A stretch of DNA of 64,000 nt, from contig JACKIH010000003.1 of NCBI GenBank assembly GCA_020638575.1, positions 2,213,501-2,277,500 of the forward strand, in the 5' to 3' direction. The notes beneath the pieces were generated by a model that saw nothing but the letters and a program-made list of their open reading frames with translations, was not told where the DNA came from and made no database searches. Source of the stretch: Rhodospirillaceae bacterium. Its GTDB lineage: Bacteria > Pseudomonadota > Alphaproteobacteria > DSM-16000 > Inquilinaceae. Positions 51,071 through 60,000 of this stretch are shown piece by piece. Position 1 is the stretch's first letter. Every line of letters begins with the position of its first letter. The translations under genes and the position numbers were made by a program.

Positions 51071-52045
51071 TCAGACCACGCGATTGGGCGGGGTGCGGCC
51101 GCCGAACACGGCATCCAGGTTGTCGAGCGCCACGAAGCCCATGGCGTCGCGCGTCTCCTTCGTGGCGCTGCCGATATGCGGGAACAAGGTGGTGTTCTCC
51201 AGCTCCAGGTAGCCGGGGTTCACCTTGGGCTCACCGTCGAACACGTCGAGGCCGGCCGCCGCCAGCTTGCCCGTACGCAGGGCCACGATCAGCGCTTCGT
51301 CGTCGACAATGGGGCCGCGCGCGGTGTTCACCACGATGGCTCCGTCGATCATCAGGGCGATGCGCCGGGCATCGAGGAAGTGGCGTGTTTCATCGGTCAG
51401 TGGGCAGTGCAGGCTGAGAACGTCGCTGACGCCGAGCAGGTCTTCGGGGTCGGCATGGAAGGTGGCGCCGGCCTCCAGTTCCGGGGGAAGCTGGGCCAGA
51501 TCGCTGTAGTGGATCTCCATGTCGAAGCCGCGGGCGCGCTTGGCGAGCGCCTGGCCGATCCGCCCCATGCCGAAGATGCCCAGCCGCTTGCCGGTCACCT
51601 GGATGCCGATCTGCCCGGTGGGTGCCCAATTGCTCCAGTCGCCCCGGCGCAGCATGCTTTCGGCCGCCCAGGCGCGGCGGGCCGCAGCCAGGATCAGCAG
51701 CATGGCGCAGTCGGCGGTGGCGTCGGTCAGCACGTCGGGCGTGTTGGTGACAATCAGGTCGTGGGCCTTGGCGGCTTCCAGGTCGATGTGGTCGTAGCCC
51801 ACCGAGAAGGTGGCGAGTGCCCGCACCTTGTTGGGCATGCCCGCGATCACATCGGCCGTCATCTTGTCGGTCGGGCAGCACAGCACCGCTTCGGCCCCGG
51901 CATTGACCACCCGTTCCACCAGGTCGGCGGATCCAAAGGGCGTGTCATCGGCGTTGAGCACGGGGGTGTAGTCACGCGTCAGGCGCGCTTCCACGGCTTC
52001 CGGCAAGCGGCGCGTCACGAAAACGACGGGGTGCTGGGCGCTCAT
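51071..52045 (-). CDS. D-2-hydroxyacid dehydrogenase (glyoxylate/hydroxypyruvate reductase type)
   Basis: A 324-residue NAD(P)H-dependent enzyme. The catalytic residues fit the family: Arg in NTARGPIVDDEALI, Glu in GEPKVNPGYL and His in LFPHIGSATKET. The Rossmann motif is GMGRIGQALAKRARGFD. It probably interconverts D-glycerate and hydroxypyruvate or glycolate and glyoxylate. The ATG at 52045 has AGGAGG 9 bases upstream, which decides against the longer frame. It is divergent from the SGNH hydrolase gene. Confidence 0.93.
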   Translation of the reverse strand: MSAQHPVVFVTRRLPEAVEARLTRDYTPVLNADDTPFGSADLVERVVNAGAEAVLCCPTDKMTADVIAGMPNKVRALATFSVGYDHIDLEAAKAHDLIVTNTPDVLTDATADCAMLLILAAARRAWAAESMLRRGDWSNWAPTGQIGIQVTGKRLGIFGMGRIGQALAKRARGFDMEIHYSDLAQLPPELEAGATFHADPEDLLGVSDVLSLHCPLTDETRHFLDARRIALMIDGAIVVNTARGPIVDDEALIVALRTGKLAAAGLDVFDGEPKVNPGYLELENTTLFPHIGSATKETRDAMGFVALDNLDAVFGGRTPPNRVV

Positions 52046-52239
52046 GTCGTGCAACCTCCTTTCTGCGGTGCAGCCCGGACGGTGCTGGAGGACTATGGTG
52101 CGCCTCCAAACCGGTGGGGTCGAGACCAAGGAGGCCGGGCGACGCTGGCATGCAGTCCCGCCCGCGGCATGCCGGCGGGCTTTTCCTCGGCCGGCGAGTG
52201 CGTATTGTGGCGGCCTCGAATGGGGGCAGAGTAAGGGAG

Positions 52240-52992
52240 ATGCCGGTGGCGGCACGTATGCAGTGTATGGCGATCCGCGGGTGCCGTTGGGCGGCCGCCT
52301 GGCTTTTCGTGCTGATCGTGGCCGGCCCCGCCGCCGCCCAGGAACGCGAGCCCGGCCTGGGCCCCGACATTCCGCCGCCGCCGCCGCCGCTGACCATCCT
52401 GGTGGTCGGCGACTCCATCGCCCACGATCTCGGCATCGGCCTTACCCAGGCGCTCGCCTCCTACCCCCAGGTGACGGTGGTGAACGAAGGCCGCGCCATA
52501 AGCGGGCTGGTGCGCGAGGATTTCCTCAACTGGCAGACCGAGCTGCCGGCCCTGCTCGACCGCCAACCGGTCGACGCGGTGGTGGTGTCCATCGGCATGA
52601 ACGACCGCCAGGCCATCACCGAGGGCGGCCAGATCTACGACCGCTTCACCGATGCCTGGGCGGCGCTGTACGAAGAGCGGGCCCGCGCCTTGATGGCGGC
52701 GGCGACCAGCCGCGGCATCCCCACCGTCTGGCTGGGCATGCCGACCGCCCGCAACCACACCTTCCACACCGACATGGCGGCCATCAACGAGATCGTCCAG
52801 CGCGCCGTCGCCGCGGACCCGGAGGTCTCGTACCTGTCCATGTGGGACCTCACCGCGGACGCCAACGGCAACTACGTGGAACACGGGCGCGCCAACGACG
52901 GCATGCACCTGTCAGTGTCCGGCGTGTCCATGGTGGTGGCCGCCATCCGCCGCGAGCTGTCGCGCCGGTTGGGCGTGGCGCTCATCGACTGA
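52240..52992 (+). CDS. Exported SGNH-hydrolase-like protein (DUF459 type)
   Basis: A 250-residue exported hydrolase-fold protein. The signal peptide covers about residues 12-34 and ends GPAAAQ, followed by a short poly-Pro linker (IPPPPPPLTI). The SGNH blocks are LVVGDSIAHDLG (block I Ser), VVSIGMNDRQA (block III Asn) and the late HLSVSG (block V, a His without the usual Asp three residues before). DUF459 members are thought to act on cell envelope acyl groups. AAGGGAG lies just before ATG 52240; a GTG at 52246 has better spacing. Copy E of the palindromic element follows 19 bases after the stop. Confidence 0.8.
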   Translation: MPVAARMQCMAIRGCRWAAAWLFVLIVAGPAAAQEREPGLGPDIPPPPPPLTILVVGDSIAHDLGIGLTQALASYPQVTVVNEGRAISGLVREDFLNWQTELPALLDRQPVDAVVVSIGMNDRQAITEGGQIYDRFTDAWAALYEERARALMAAATSRGIPTVWLGMPTARNHTFHTDMAAINEIVQRAVAADPEVSYLSMWDLTADANGNYVEHGRANDGMHLSVSGVSMVVAAIRRELSRRLGVALID

Positions 52993-53011
52993 GCGCCTCC
53001 GGTCGGTCTTT

Positions 53012-53147
53012 GGGCATTTCCCAATCAAGCTGCACCAGCCCGCTCTCCCACCCGGCCACCCCATATTTTACAATGGGTTGGGTGGCCGGGTGGCCGGGTG
53101 GCGGGGTTGGGCCGGGAAGCCCCCGGCCCAACTGCCGGAACCGAACC
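53012..53147 (-). repeat. Palindromic element copy E, with an extra perfect hairpin
   Basis: This copy is in reverse orientation. Its tail matches copy A closely (GGTGCAGC, one base change, then TGATTGGGAAATG). The left arm begins at 53035 and the core is CATATTTTACAATGG. The other arm contains a duplicated GGCCGGGT. Outside it lies a perfect 11-bp hairpin, GTTGGGCCGGG at 53106-53116 and CCCGGCCCAAC at 53122-53132. The head then reads GGTTCGGTTCCGGC on the minus strand. It fills the gap between two converging genes. Confidence 0.85.
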
Positions 53148-53166
53148 AATGGCGGCGCAAGCCGCC

Positions 53167-54714
53167 CTACAGGGCCCCACCCAGGGAAAGCCGCCGCAGC
53201 ACGCCGTTGAGGAAGCGGTCGGCGCGCTCCAAGAGGTGGGCGTTGCGCTTGTCCGGATCGGTGATCGGCTGGCCGTCCTTCACGATGTTCTCGTCGCGCG
53301 CCTCCACCATGGCCCAGACACGGTCGGCGATGGCCTGGGGGTCGTGGGCGCTGTCCAGCCATTCGGCCATCATCAGCGCGTCGAAGCCGTCGATGGGAAT
53401 GCCGCCGCGGAAGCTGGGGGCCGCGAAGGCCAGGCGTTCGAAGGTCATGGCGTCGCGGACATGGCGGGCAACCGCGGCATTGTAGCGGCCGGCGCGCTGG
53501 GGATCGGGCGTCCCCAGATTGGGCCCGATGGGCATGGCCCAGCCGGTGGCGGTGAACAGGCCGGCCACCTCCACCGGGGCCACCCGGTTGCCGCCGCGGC
53601 TCGCCGACAGTTCGCACAACAGGCCGATCGGCTTCGGTCCGTCCGCCAGGGCCTCCAGCATCGGCCCGTAGCTGTCGGCGTTGAGCTGGGCTTCGCCGCG
53701 CGGTGGCTTGACGGTCAGCGACACCTTGTCGGGATCGGTGGTCATGGCCAGCCACTGCTCGGAGAGGATGCGCTGGACCGCGTCATTCTCCGCGCGGCGC
53801 GGCCCGCGCACGAAAACGTCGCGGCGCAGCAGCTTCACCTGGCAATAGTCGGCCACCGTTTCCCGCATGATGGGATCGGGCATGCTGTCGATGGCCTGGC
53901 GCTGCTCTTCGGAGAAGCACATGTCGGGGTAGTTGTCGTAGATGTTGACCGAGCCGACATACTTCAGCCGCGCCGCCGACAGGTCCTCGGCAACCTCCCG
54001 GAAATAGAGCGGCTGCCAGTGGCTGTTCATGTACTCGTGGGCGATGTAGCTGCCGCGATGGATCTGCGAGGCCTTGCGGATGTTGTTGAGGAACGGGTTG
54101 TCGTCCTGGACGGCGGCGGACTTCACGTCGGACAGCCGCTCCAGCAGCGCCAGGCCGCCGCGCGCCTGGTCGATCGAGGTGCCGGGCAGGCGGCGGCCGA
54201 ATTCCCGCAGCAGGCGTTGCAGCGGCATGCAGTTCAGCCAGCCGGGCAGGCTGTTGTAGCTGATGTAGACCATGCCGCCCGGCTTCAGCTTCTTGTCGAG
54301 GAAGTCGACGATCTGGCGCTTCACCTCCGGCGCCACCCAGCTATAGACGCCGTGCAGGCTGACGATGTCGAAATCGGGGATCTGGTCCGGCGCTTCCAGC
54401 AGTTCGCCGAAGCTGGCGTCGCTCAGCATCAGGTTGTCGAGGCCCGCCTCGGTGCCCAGCTCCAGTCCCGCGGCGATGTGGGCCGGGTTGAAGTCGACGC
54501 CGAGGAAGCGCCCGCGCGCATCGCCCGCCGCCAGCACCGACAAGGTCGAGCCGGAACCGCAGCCCAGCTCGCAGAAGGTGTAGCCCCGTTGCAGATCGCG
54601 CGGCAGGTAGCCGCGGATCAGGCAGACCAGATTGGCCATCTCCGGTGCCTGGGCCACGTAGTAGCCCGACCCGTACTCCACATCCGACACATAGCCGGTA
54701 GCCCAGTCGTCCAT
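53167..54714 (-). CDS. Class I methyltransferase with C-terminal regulatory domain
   Basis: A 515-residue protein. The N-terminal SAM-binding domain has motif I CELGCGSGSTLSVLAAG near residue 48, the acidic FLGVDFNPAHI, and IVSLHGVYSWVAPE. The middle and C-terminal parts match the pattern of the methyltransferase regulatory domain that often follows it (NNIRKASQIHRGSYIAHEYM, EVAEDLSAARLKYVGSVNIY). Target unknown. The gene is flanked by element copies E (downstream) and F (upstream), and may have no direct partner. Confidence 0.85.
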   Translation of the reverse strand: MDDWATGYVSDVEYGSGYYVAQAPEMANLVCLIRGYLPRDLQRGYTFCELGCGSGSTLSVLAAGDARGRFLGVDFNPAHIAAGLELGTEAGLDNLMLSDASFGELLEAPDQIPDFDIVSLHGVYSWVAPEVKRQIVDFLDKKLKPGGMVYISYNSLPGWLNCMPLQRLLREFGRRLPGTSIDQARGGLALLERLSDVKSAAVQDDNPFLNNIRKASQIHRGSYIAHEYMNSHWQPLYFREVAEDLSAARLKYVGSVNIYDNYPDMCFSEEQRQAIDSMPDPIMRETVADYCQVKLLRRDVFVRGPRRAENDAVQRILSEQWLAMTTDPDKVSLTVKPPRGEAQLNADSYGPMLEALADGPKPIGLLCELSASRGGNRVAPVEVAGLFTATGWAMPIGPNLGTPDPQRAGRYNAAVARHVRDAMTFERLAFAAPSFRGGIPIDGFDALMMAEWLDSAHDPQAIADRVWAMVEARDENIVKDGQPITDPDKRNAHLLERADRFLNGVLRRLSLGGAL

Positions 54715-54826
54715 CGCGCGTCGTCCCTCCCCGTCGCTGACCGCCCCATATGCGGACCTGAACCTGTTTGAGATGCGGCGGCGATTTGGCGTGAATGAGA
54801 TGGGTTGGCGGTACGCCCGCCGTCCA

Positions 54827-54923
54827 TTCGGTTCCCGCCCGCACCCCTACCCGGCCGCCCATAAGTCTACAATGGCTTGGGTGACCGGGCGGGGGTGTGG
54901 GCCGGTGCAGCCCTATCCCAACG
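54827..54923 (+). repeat. Palindromic element copy F
   Basis: The head TTCGGTTCCCGCCC, arms 54838-54861 and 54878-54901 (19 of 24 paired, most mismatches able to form G-U in RNA), and core TCTACAATGGCTTGGG are followed by the tail GGGCCGGTGCAGCCC. It ends at the stop codon of the gamma-glutamyltransferase gene, which converges toward it; the methyltransferase gene starts on its other side. Confidence 0.83.
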
Positions 54924-54927
54924 TGCT

Positions 54928-56751
54928 TTAGCGGCCGACCGCGTAGCCCTGCATCAGACGCGGGTTGGCGCCGGCCTTCAACACCCGGTCCCGCCCATGG
55001 CGTTCGATGCCCACCGCGGCGAGGCGGCCGAGCGCCCAGTCGCCGGCCCGTTCCAGGCGGTGGCCGCGCGCCTCCAGGGCGGCAAGCGTGGCCGGCGGCA
55101 GCCGTGTTTCCACCGCCAGGTGGCCGGGACTGCGGCTGCGCGGAAAGAAGCTGGCCGGCACGTGGCGGGTGTTGAAGGTGGGCGCGTCGATGGCCTGTTG
55201 CAGGTTCATCCCGTGGTGGACGTGGCGCAGGAAGCAGATCAGCGTCCACTGGTCCTGGGCATCGCCGCCGGGCGTGCCCATCCCCAGATGCGCAGCCCCG
55301 TCGCGCATCACCAAGGTCGGCGTCAGCGTGGTGCGCGGCCGCCGCCCCGGCCCCAGGGCCGAAGGGGCGCGCTCGTCCAGCCAGAACATCTGGGCGCGGG
55401 AATTGAGGCAGAAGCCGAGTTCCGGGATCACCGGCGAGCTTTGCAGCCAGCCGCCGGACGGCGTGGCGCTCACCATGTTGCCCCAGCGGTCCACCACGTC
55501 CAGGTGGCAGGTGTCGCCCGGCGCCCTGGGCGGCCCGGCGGTGGGGACCGACGGCGGAGCCGCGGTCGCCATGGTGGGTTCGCCGCCGCCCAGGTGGAGC
55601 GCTTCGTCGGCGGAGATCTGGTCTTCGGCGATATAGGCGTCCTTGCCGTCCACATGGCCCGGCCGCAGGTCCAGGCTGGCGGTGTCGCCGATCAGGGCGC
55701 GGCGGTGGGCGGCGTAGTCGGCGCTCAGCAGCACGTCGAGCGGCACGTCCACGAAATCGGGGTCGCCGTAGTAGGCTTCGCGGTCGGCGAAGGCCAGCTT
55801 GGCCGCCTCCGTCACGATGTGGATGAAGGTATCGCCCAGCGGGTCGAGCGCGCCCAGGTCGAAGCCCTGGAGCAGGGCGAGCTGCTGCAGGAACACCGGC
55901 CCCTGCCCCCAGGGTCCGGTCTTGCACACCTGCAGGCCGAAATAGTCCAGCGTCGCCGGCTGCTCGTAGGTCGCCTGCCAGCCCACCATGTCGTCGCCGG
56001 TGAGAAGCCCGCCATGGGGCCGGCCGCTGGAATCCATCACCTGCTGGGTGCGGCAGAAGCGGTCGATCTCCTCCGCCACGAAGCCTTGCGACCATTGCCG
56101 GCGGGCCGCGTCGATCACGTCCTCCCGGCCCTTGCCGCCGACCAGGCTGTCGGCCAGCAGGCGCTTGTAGGTGGCGGCCATCGCCGGGTTGCGCGCCAGT
56201 TGGCCGGGCTGGGGGACGCGCCCGCCCTGCAGGTAGACGGCCGCCGAGCTGGGCCAGTGGTCGCGGAACAGGTCGACCACCGAGCCGACCGCCGCGGTGA
56301 TGCCGGCCACCACCGGGTAGCCGCCTTCCGCATAGCCGATGGCGGGCTCCAGAACCTCCGCCAGGCTGAGCGTGCCGTGGTCGCGCAACAGCACCGTCCA
56401 GGCATCGAAACAGCCGGGCACCACCGTGGCCAGCAGGCCGCTGCCGGGAATGCGGTCGAGCCCCAGGTCGCGGAACGCCTCGATGGTGGCCGCCTGGGGC
56501 GCCACCCCCTGGCCGCACAGCACGCGGGTGAGCCGGCGTGCGGAATCGTGCAGCAGGATCGGCACCTCGCCGCCGGGACCGTTCAGATGCGGTTCCACCA
56601 CCTGCAGCACGAAGCCGGCCGCCACCGCGGCATCGAAGGCGTTGCCGCCGCGCTCCAGCATCGCCATCCCGGCGGCGGACGCGAGCCAATGGGTGGAGGC
56701 GACCATGCCGAAGGTGCCGCGCAATTCCGGGCGAGTGGTGAAATCGCTCAT
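54928..56751 (-). CDS. Gamma-glutamyltransferase family protein
   Basis: A 607-residue Ntn-hydrolase that self-cleaves and splits gamma-glutamyl bonds. The large subunit shows GTFGMVASTHWLASAAGMAM, GGNAFDAAVAAGFVLQVVEP and GPGGEVPILLHD. The nucleophile Thr414 is in GDTCHLDVVD, and the small subunit goes on with GNMVSATPSGGWLQSSPVIP. No clear signal peptide is visible, so it may be cytoplasmic, as in some YwrD-like members. The start at 56751 (MSDFTTRPELRGTFG) is the family start. NAD-GDH is divergent across a 342-base gap. Confidence 0.9.
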   Translation of the reverse strand: MSDFTTRPELRGTFGMVASTHWLASAAGMAMLERGGNAFDAAVAAGFVLQVVEPHLNGPGGEVPILLHDSARRLTRVLCGQGVAPQAATIEAFRDLGLDRIPGSGLLATVVPGCFDAWTVLLRDHGTLSLAEVLEPAIGYAEGGYPVVAGITAAVGSVVDLFRDHWPSSAAVYLQGGRVPQPGQLARNPAMAATYKRLLADSLVGGKGREDVIDAARRQWSQGFVAEEIDRFCRTQQVMDSSGRPHGGLLTGDDMVGWQATYEQPATLDYFGLQVCKTGPWGQGPVFLQQLALLQGFDLGALDPLGDTFIHIVTEAAKLAFADREAYYGDPDFVDVPLDVLLSADYAAHRRALIGDTASLDLRPGHVDGKDAYIAEDQISADEALHLGGGEPTMATAAPPSVPTAGPPRAPGDTCHLDVVDRWGNMVSATPSGGWLQSSPVIPELGFCLNSRAQMFWLDERAPSALGPGRRPRTTLTPTLVMRDGAAHLGMGTPGGDAQDQWTLICFLRHVHHGMNLQQAIDAPTFNTRHVPASFFPRSRSPGHLAVETRLPPATLAALEARGHRLERAGDWALGRLAAVGIERHGRDRVLKAGANPRLMQGYAVGR

Positions 56752-57093
56752 CTGCTCAGGCCCTCGGCTCCATTGCGTCATCTCGTCACATCGCGGCGAT
56801 GCCCCAGGGCGGCGCCGGCACACGCCCGCCGGTGCGGCGCACTCGGGCGGCACGGCGATTGCCACCATGCCGATCCCCCCGCTGCACCCCTTCGCCGATG
56901 CATGGTGATACGGCCATGGTGGCGATGGCAACCGCCGCCGCTCGTCCCCACCGCCGGCGGTGGCTGCAAACCGGGAATTTCCATCGCCTCCCGCCCGTGT
57001 GTCGCGTCCGGACTTTGGCGGGGCGGCTGGATCGGCTAGTCTCCCGCCCCCAAACGCCCGATCACAGGGCGAGCGAATCACCGGGAGGACGGC
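56752..57093. other. Divergent spacer between the gamma-glutamyltransferase and NAD-GDH genes
   Basis: 342 bases with no supported gene. It should hold two promoters. For the GDH side, TTGGCG at 57015-57020 and CTAGTC at 57036-57041 (15 bases apart) form a weak candidate, with a GGGAGG-type ribosome site just before the ATG at 57094. The stretch 56870-56960 has several GATGG-type repeats but no clear palindrome. Confidence 0.4.
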
Positions 57094-60000
57094 ATGCCGC
57101 TGCGCGCCGAACAGCAGAAATCCGAGATGATCGACGAGGTCGTGAAGTTCGTCGATGACCGCCTGGCCAGGGAGGAAGCCCACCAGGTGGCGCGGTTCGT
57201 GCGCCAGTTCTACCGCCATGTGCCGCCGGAGGACGTGGTCGCCCTGGCGGCCGACGACCTTTACGGCGCCAGCCTCTCGCTGTGGGCCTTCGGCAACCGG
57301 CGGATGGCCGGCCAGGCCAAGGTGCGTGCCTACAACCCGCAATATGACGAGCACGGCTGGCACACCAGCCACACCGTCGTCGAGGTGATCAACGACGACA
57401 TGCCGTTCCTGGTGGACTCGGTGACGTCGGCGCTTAACGAACTGGGGCTGACGGTGCACCTGGTGATCCACCCGGTGCTGCACGTGCGGCGCGACGCCGA
57501 GGGCGGTGTGGCGGCCGTGATCGACGCCACCGAGGGCAATGGCGACGCGGCACCGGAAAGCTTCATGCACCTGCAGGTGGACGAGCAGGGCACCCACGAA
57601 GCGTTGCACGCCATCGAGGCTAAGGTGGACGAGGTGCTGGCCGATGTGCGCGCCGCCGTCACCGATTTCCCGGCCATGCGGGTCAAGTTGCTGGCGGTGA
57701 TCGCCGAGGCGGAAACCGCCGTGCGCCCGCACGATGCCGACGAGCGCGCGGAGATCTTGGAGTTCCTGCGCTGGCTCGACGACAACCACTTCACCTTCCT
57801 CGGCTACCGCGAATACCGCTTCGAAGGCGATGGCGGCGGCCGCCGCATCGAGGTTCCGCGGGACACCGGTCTCGGCATCCTGCGCGGTGCCGATACCTTC
57901 CTGTTCGGCGGTCTGCACCGCGACTACGAAAGCCTGCCGCCGGCCCTGCAGCAGGCGATCCGCGAGCCCGACCTGCTGGCGATCGCCAAAGCCAACCGCC
58001 TCAGCACCGTTCATCGCCGGGTGCCGCTCGACTCCATCATCGTCAAGCATATGGACGACAACGCGGTGGTGCTGCGCGAGCACGTGTTCGTCGGGCTCTT
58101 CACGTCCAGCGCCTACAACGCCACGCCGCGCCAGATCCCCTACCTGCGCAAGAAGGTGGCGCGGGTGCTGGAGCGCGCCAACTTCGAGAATGTGGGCCAC
58201 AACTCCAAGGCGCTGAACCACATCCTGGAAACCTACCCGCGCGACGAGCTCTACCAGATCGACGACGACGACCTGTTCGAGATCGCCATGGGCATCCTGC
58301 ATTTGCAGGAACGCCAGCGCACCGCGCTGTTCGTGCGCCGCGACCCCTTCGAGCGGGTGATGAGCTGCCTCGTCTTCCTGCCGCGCGACCGCTACAACAC
58401 CATCCTGCGCGAGCGCATCCAGCAGATCCTGGAGCGCGCCTTCGACGGCAAGCTGGCCACCTTCTACGCGCTGGTGTCGGACGGCGTGCACGCGCGCATC
58501 CACTTCATGATCGGCACCACCCCGGGCCGCATCCCCGACTACGACGCCCACGAAGTGGAAGCCCAGATCGTGGCGGCCGCGCGCGACTGGTCGGACCACC
58601 TGGAAACGGCCCTGATCGAGGCCAAGGGCGAGGTGTCCGGCCTCACGCTGTTCCGGCGCTACCGCCTGGCCTTCCCCACCGCCTACCGGGAAGCCACCAT
58701 CGCCCCCGCCGCCGTCTATGACATCGACAAGATCGAGCAGGTGATCGCCACCGGCGAGATCGGGCTCAACCTCTACCGCCCGATCGAGGAGCACGAGCAG
58801 CAGGTCCGCTTCAAGCTCTACCACCGGGCGCGGCCGGTGATGCTGTCGGACGTGCTGCCCATGCTGGAGCACATGGGCCTGAAGGTGGTGGCGGAGAATC
58901 CTACCGAGGTGCGCCCCAACGACCTCGACGAATCCATCTGGATTCACGACTTCTCCGCCATCAGCCGCGACGGCAGCACCATCCCCTTGGGCGATGTGCG
59001 GGTGCCGTTCCAGACCGGCTTCCACCAGGTGTGGCGCGGCGAAGTGGAGGACGACGGCTTCAACGGCCTCATCCTGGTCGCCGGGCTCGACTGCTGGGAG
59101 GTCGTGATCCTGCGCGCCTACGCCAAGTTCTTGCGCCAGGCCCAGGTGCAGGTGAGCCAGGAAACCCTGGAAGCGACCCTGGCGGCCTACCCCAACGTCG
59201 CGCGCCTGGTGGTGCGGCTGTTCCAGGCCCAGTTCGATCCCGCGCTGTCGGCCAATCGCGACAGCCGGGTGGCCGGCATCCACGTGGAGTTGAACCACGT
59301 GATGGACGCCGTCGACAACCTGGGCGACGACCGCAACCTGCGCCGTTTCATCGGCCTGGTGGCCGCGACGCTGCGCACCAACTACTACCAGACGGACGCC
59401 GAGGGCCGGCGCAAGCCCTACCTGTCGCTGAAGCTGGACAGCAGCCAGATCGACGACCTGCCGCTGCCGCGGCCGTGGCGCGAGATCTTCGTCTACTCGC
59501 CGCGCCTGGAAGCCGTGCACCTGCGCGGCGGCCGGGTGGCGCGCGGCGGCATCCGCTGGTCGGACCGGCGGGAGGATTTCCGCACCGAGGTCCTGGGCCT
59601 GATGAAGGCCCAGATGGTGAAGAACGCGGTCATCGTGCCGGTGGGGTCCAAGGGCGGCTTCGTCCTGAAGCGGCCGCCCAAGCCGGGCGACCGCGAGGCG
59701 CTGCAGGCCGAAGGCATCGCCTGCTACCAGACCATGATGCGCGGCCTGCTCGACATCACCGACAACCTGGTGAGCGGTGCCGTGCAGCCGCCGCCCGACG
59801 TGGTGCGGCGCGACGAGGACGACCCCTATCTGGTGGTCGCCGCCGACAAGGGAACCGCCACCTTCTCCGACATCGCCAACGGCATCTCCATCGAGTACGG
59901 CTTCTGGCTGGGCGACGCCTTCGCCTCGGGCGGCTCGGTCGGCTACGACCACAAGAAGATGGGCATCACCGCCCGCGGCGCCTGGGAGAGCGTGAAGCGG

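Noticed and set aside
54928..54990. Copy F extending into the gamma-glutamyltransferase coding end
   Set aside because: Similarity to the element family stops at about 54923, before the stop codon, and the protein ends with a normal family C-terminus.
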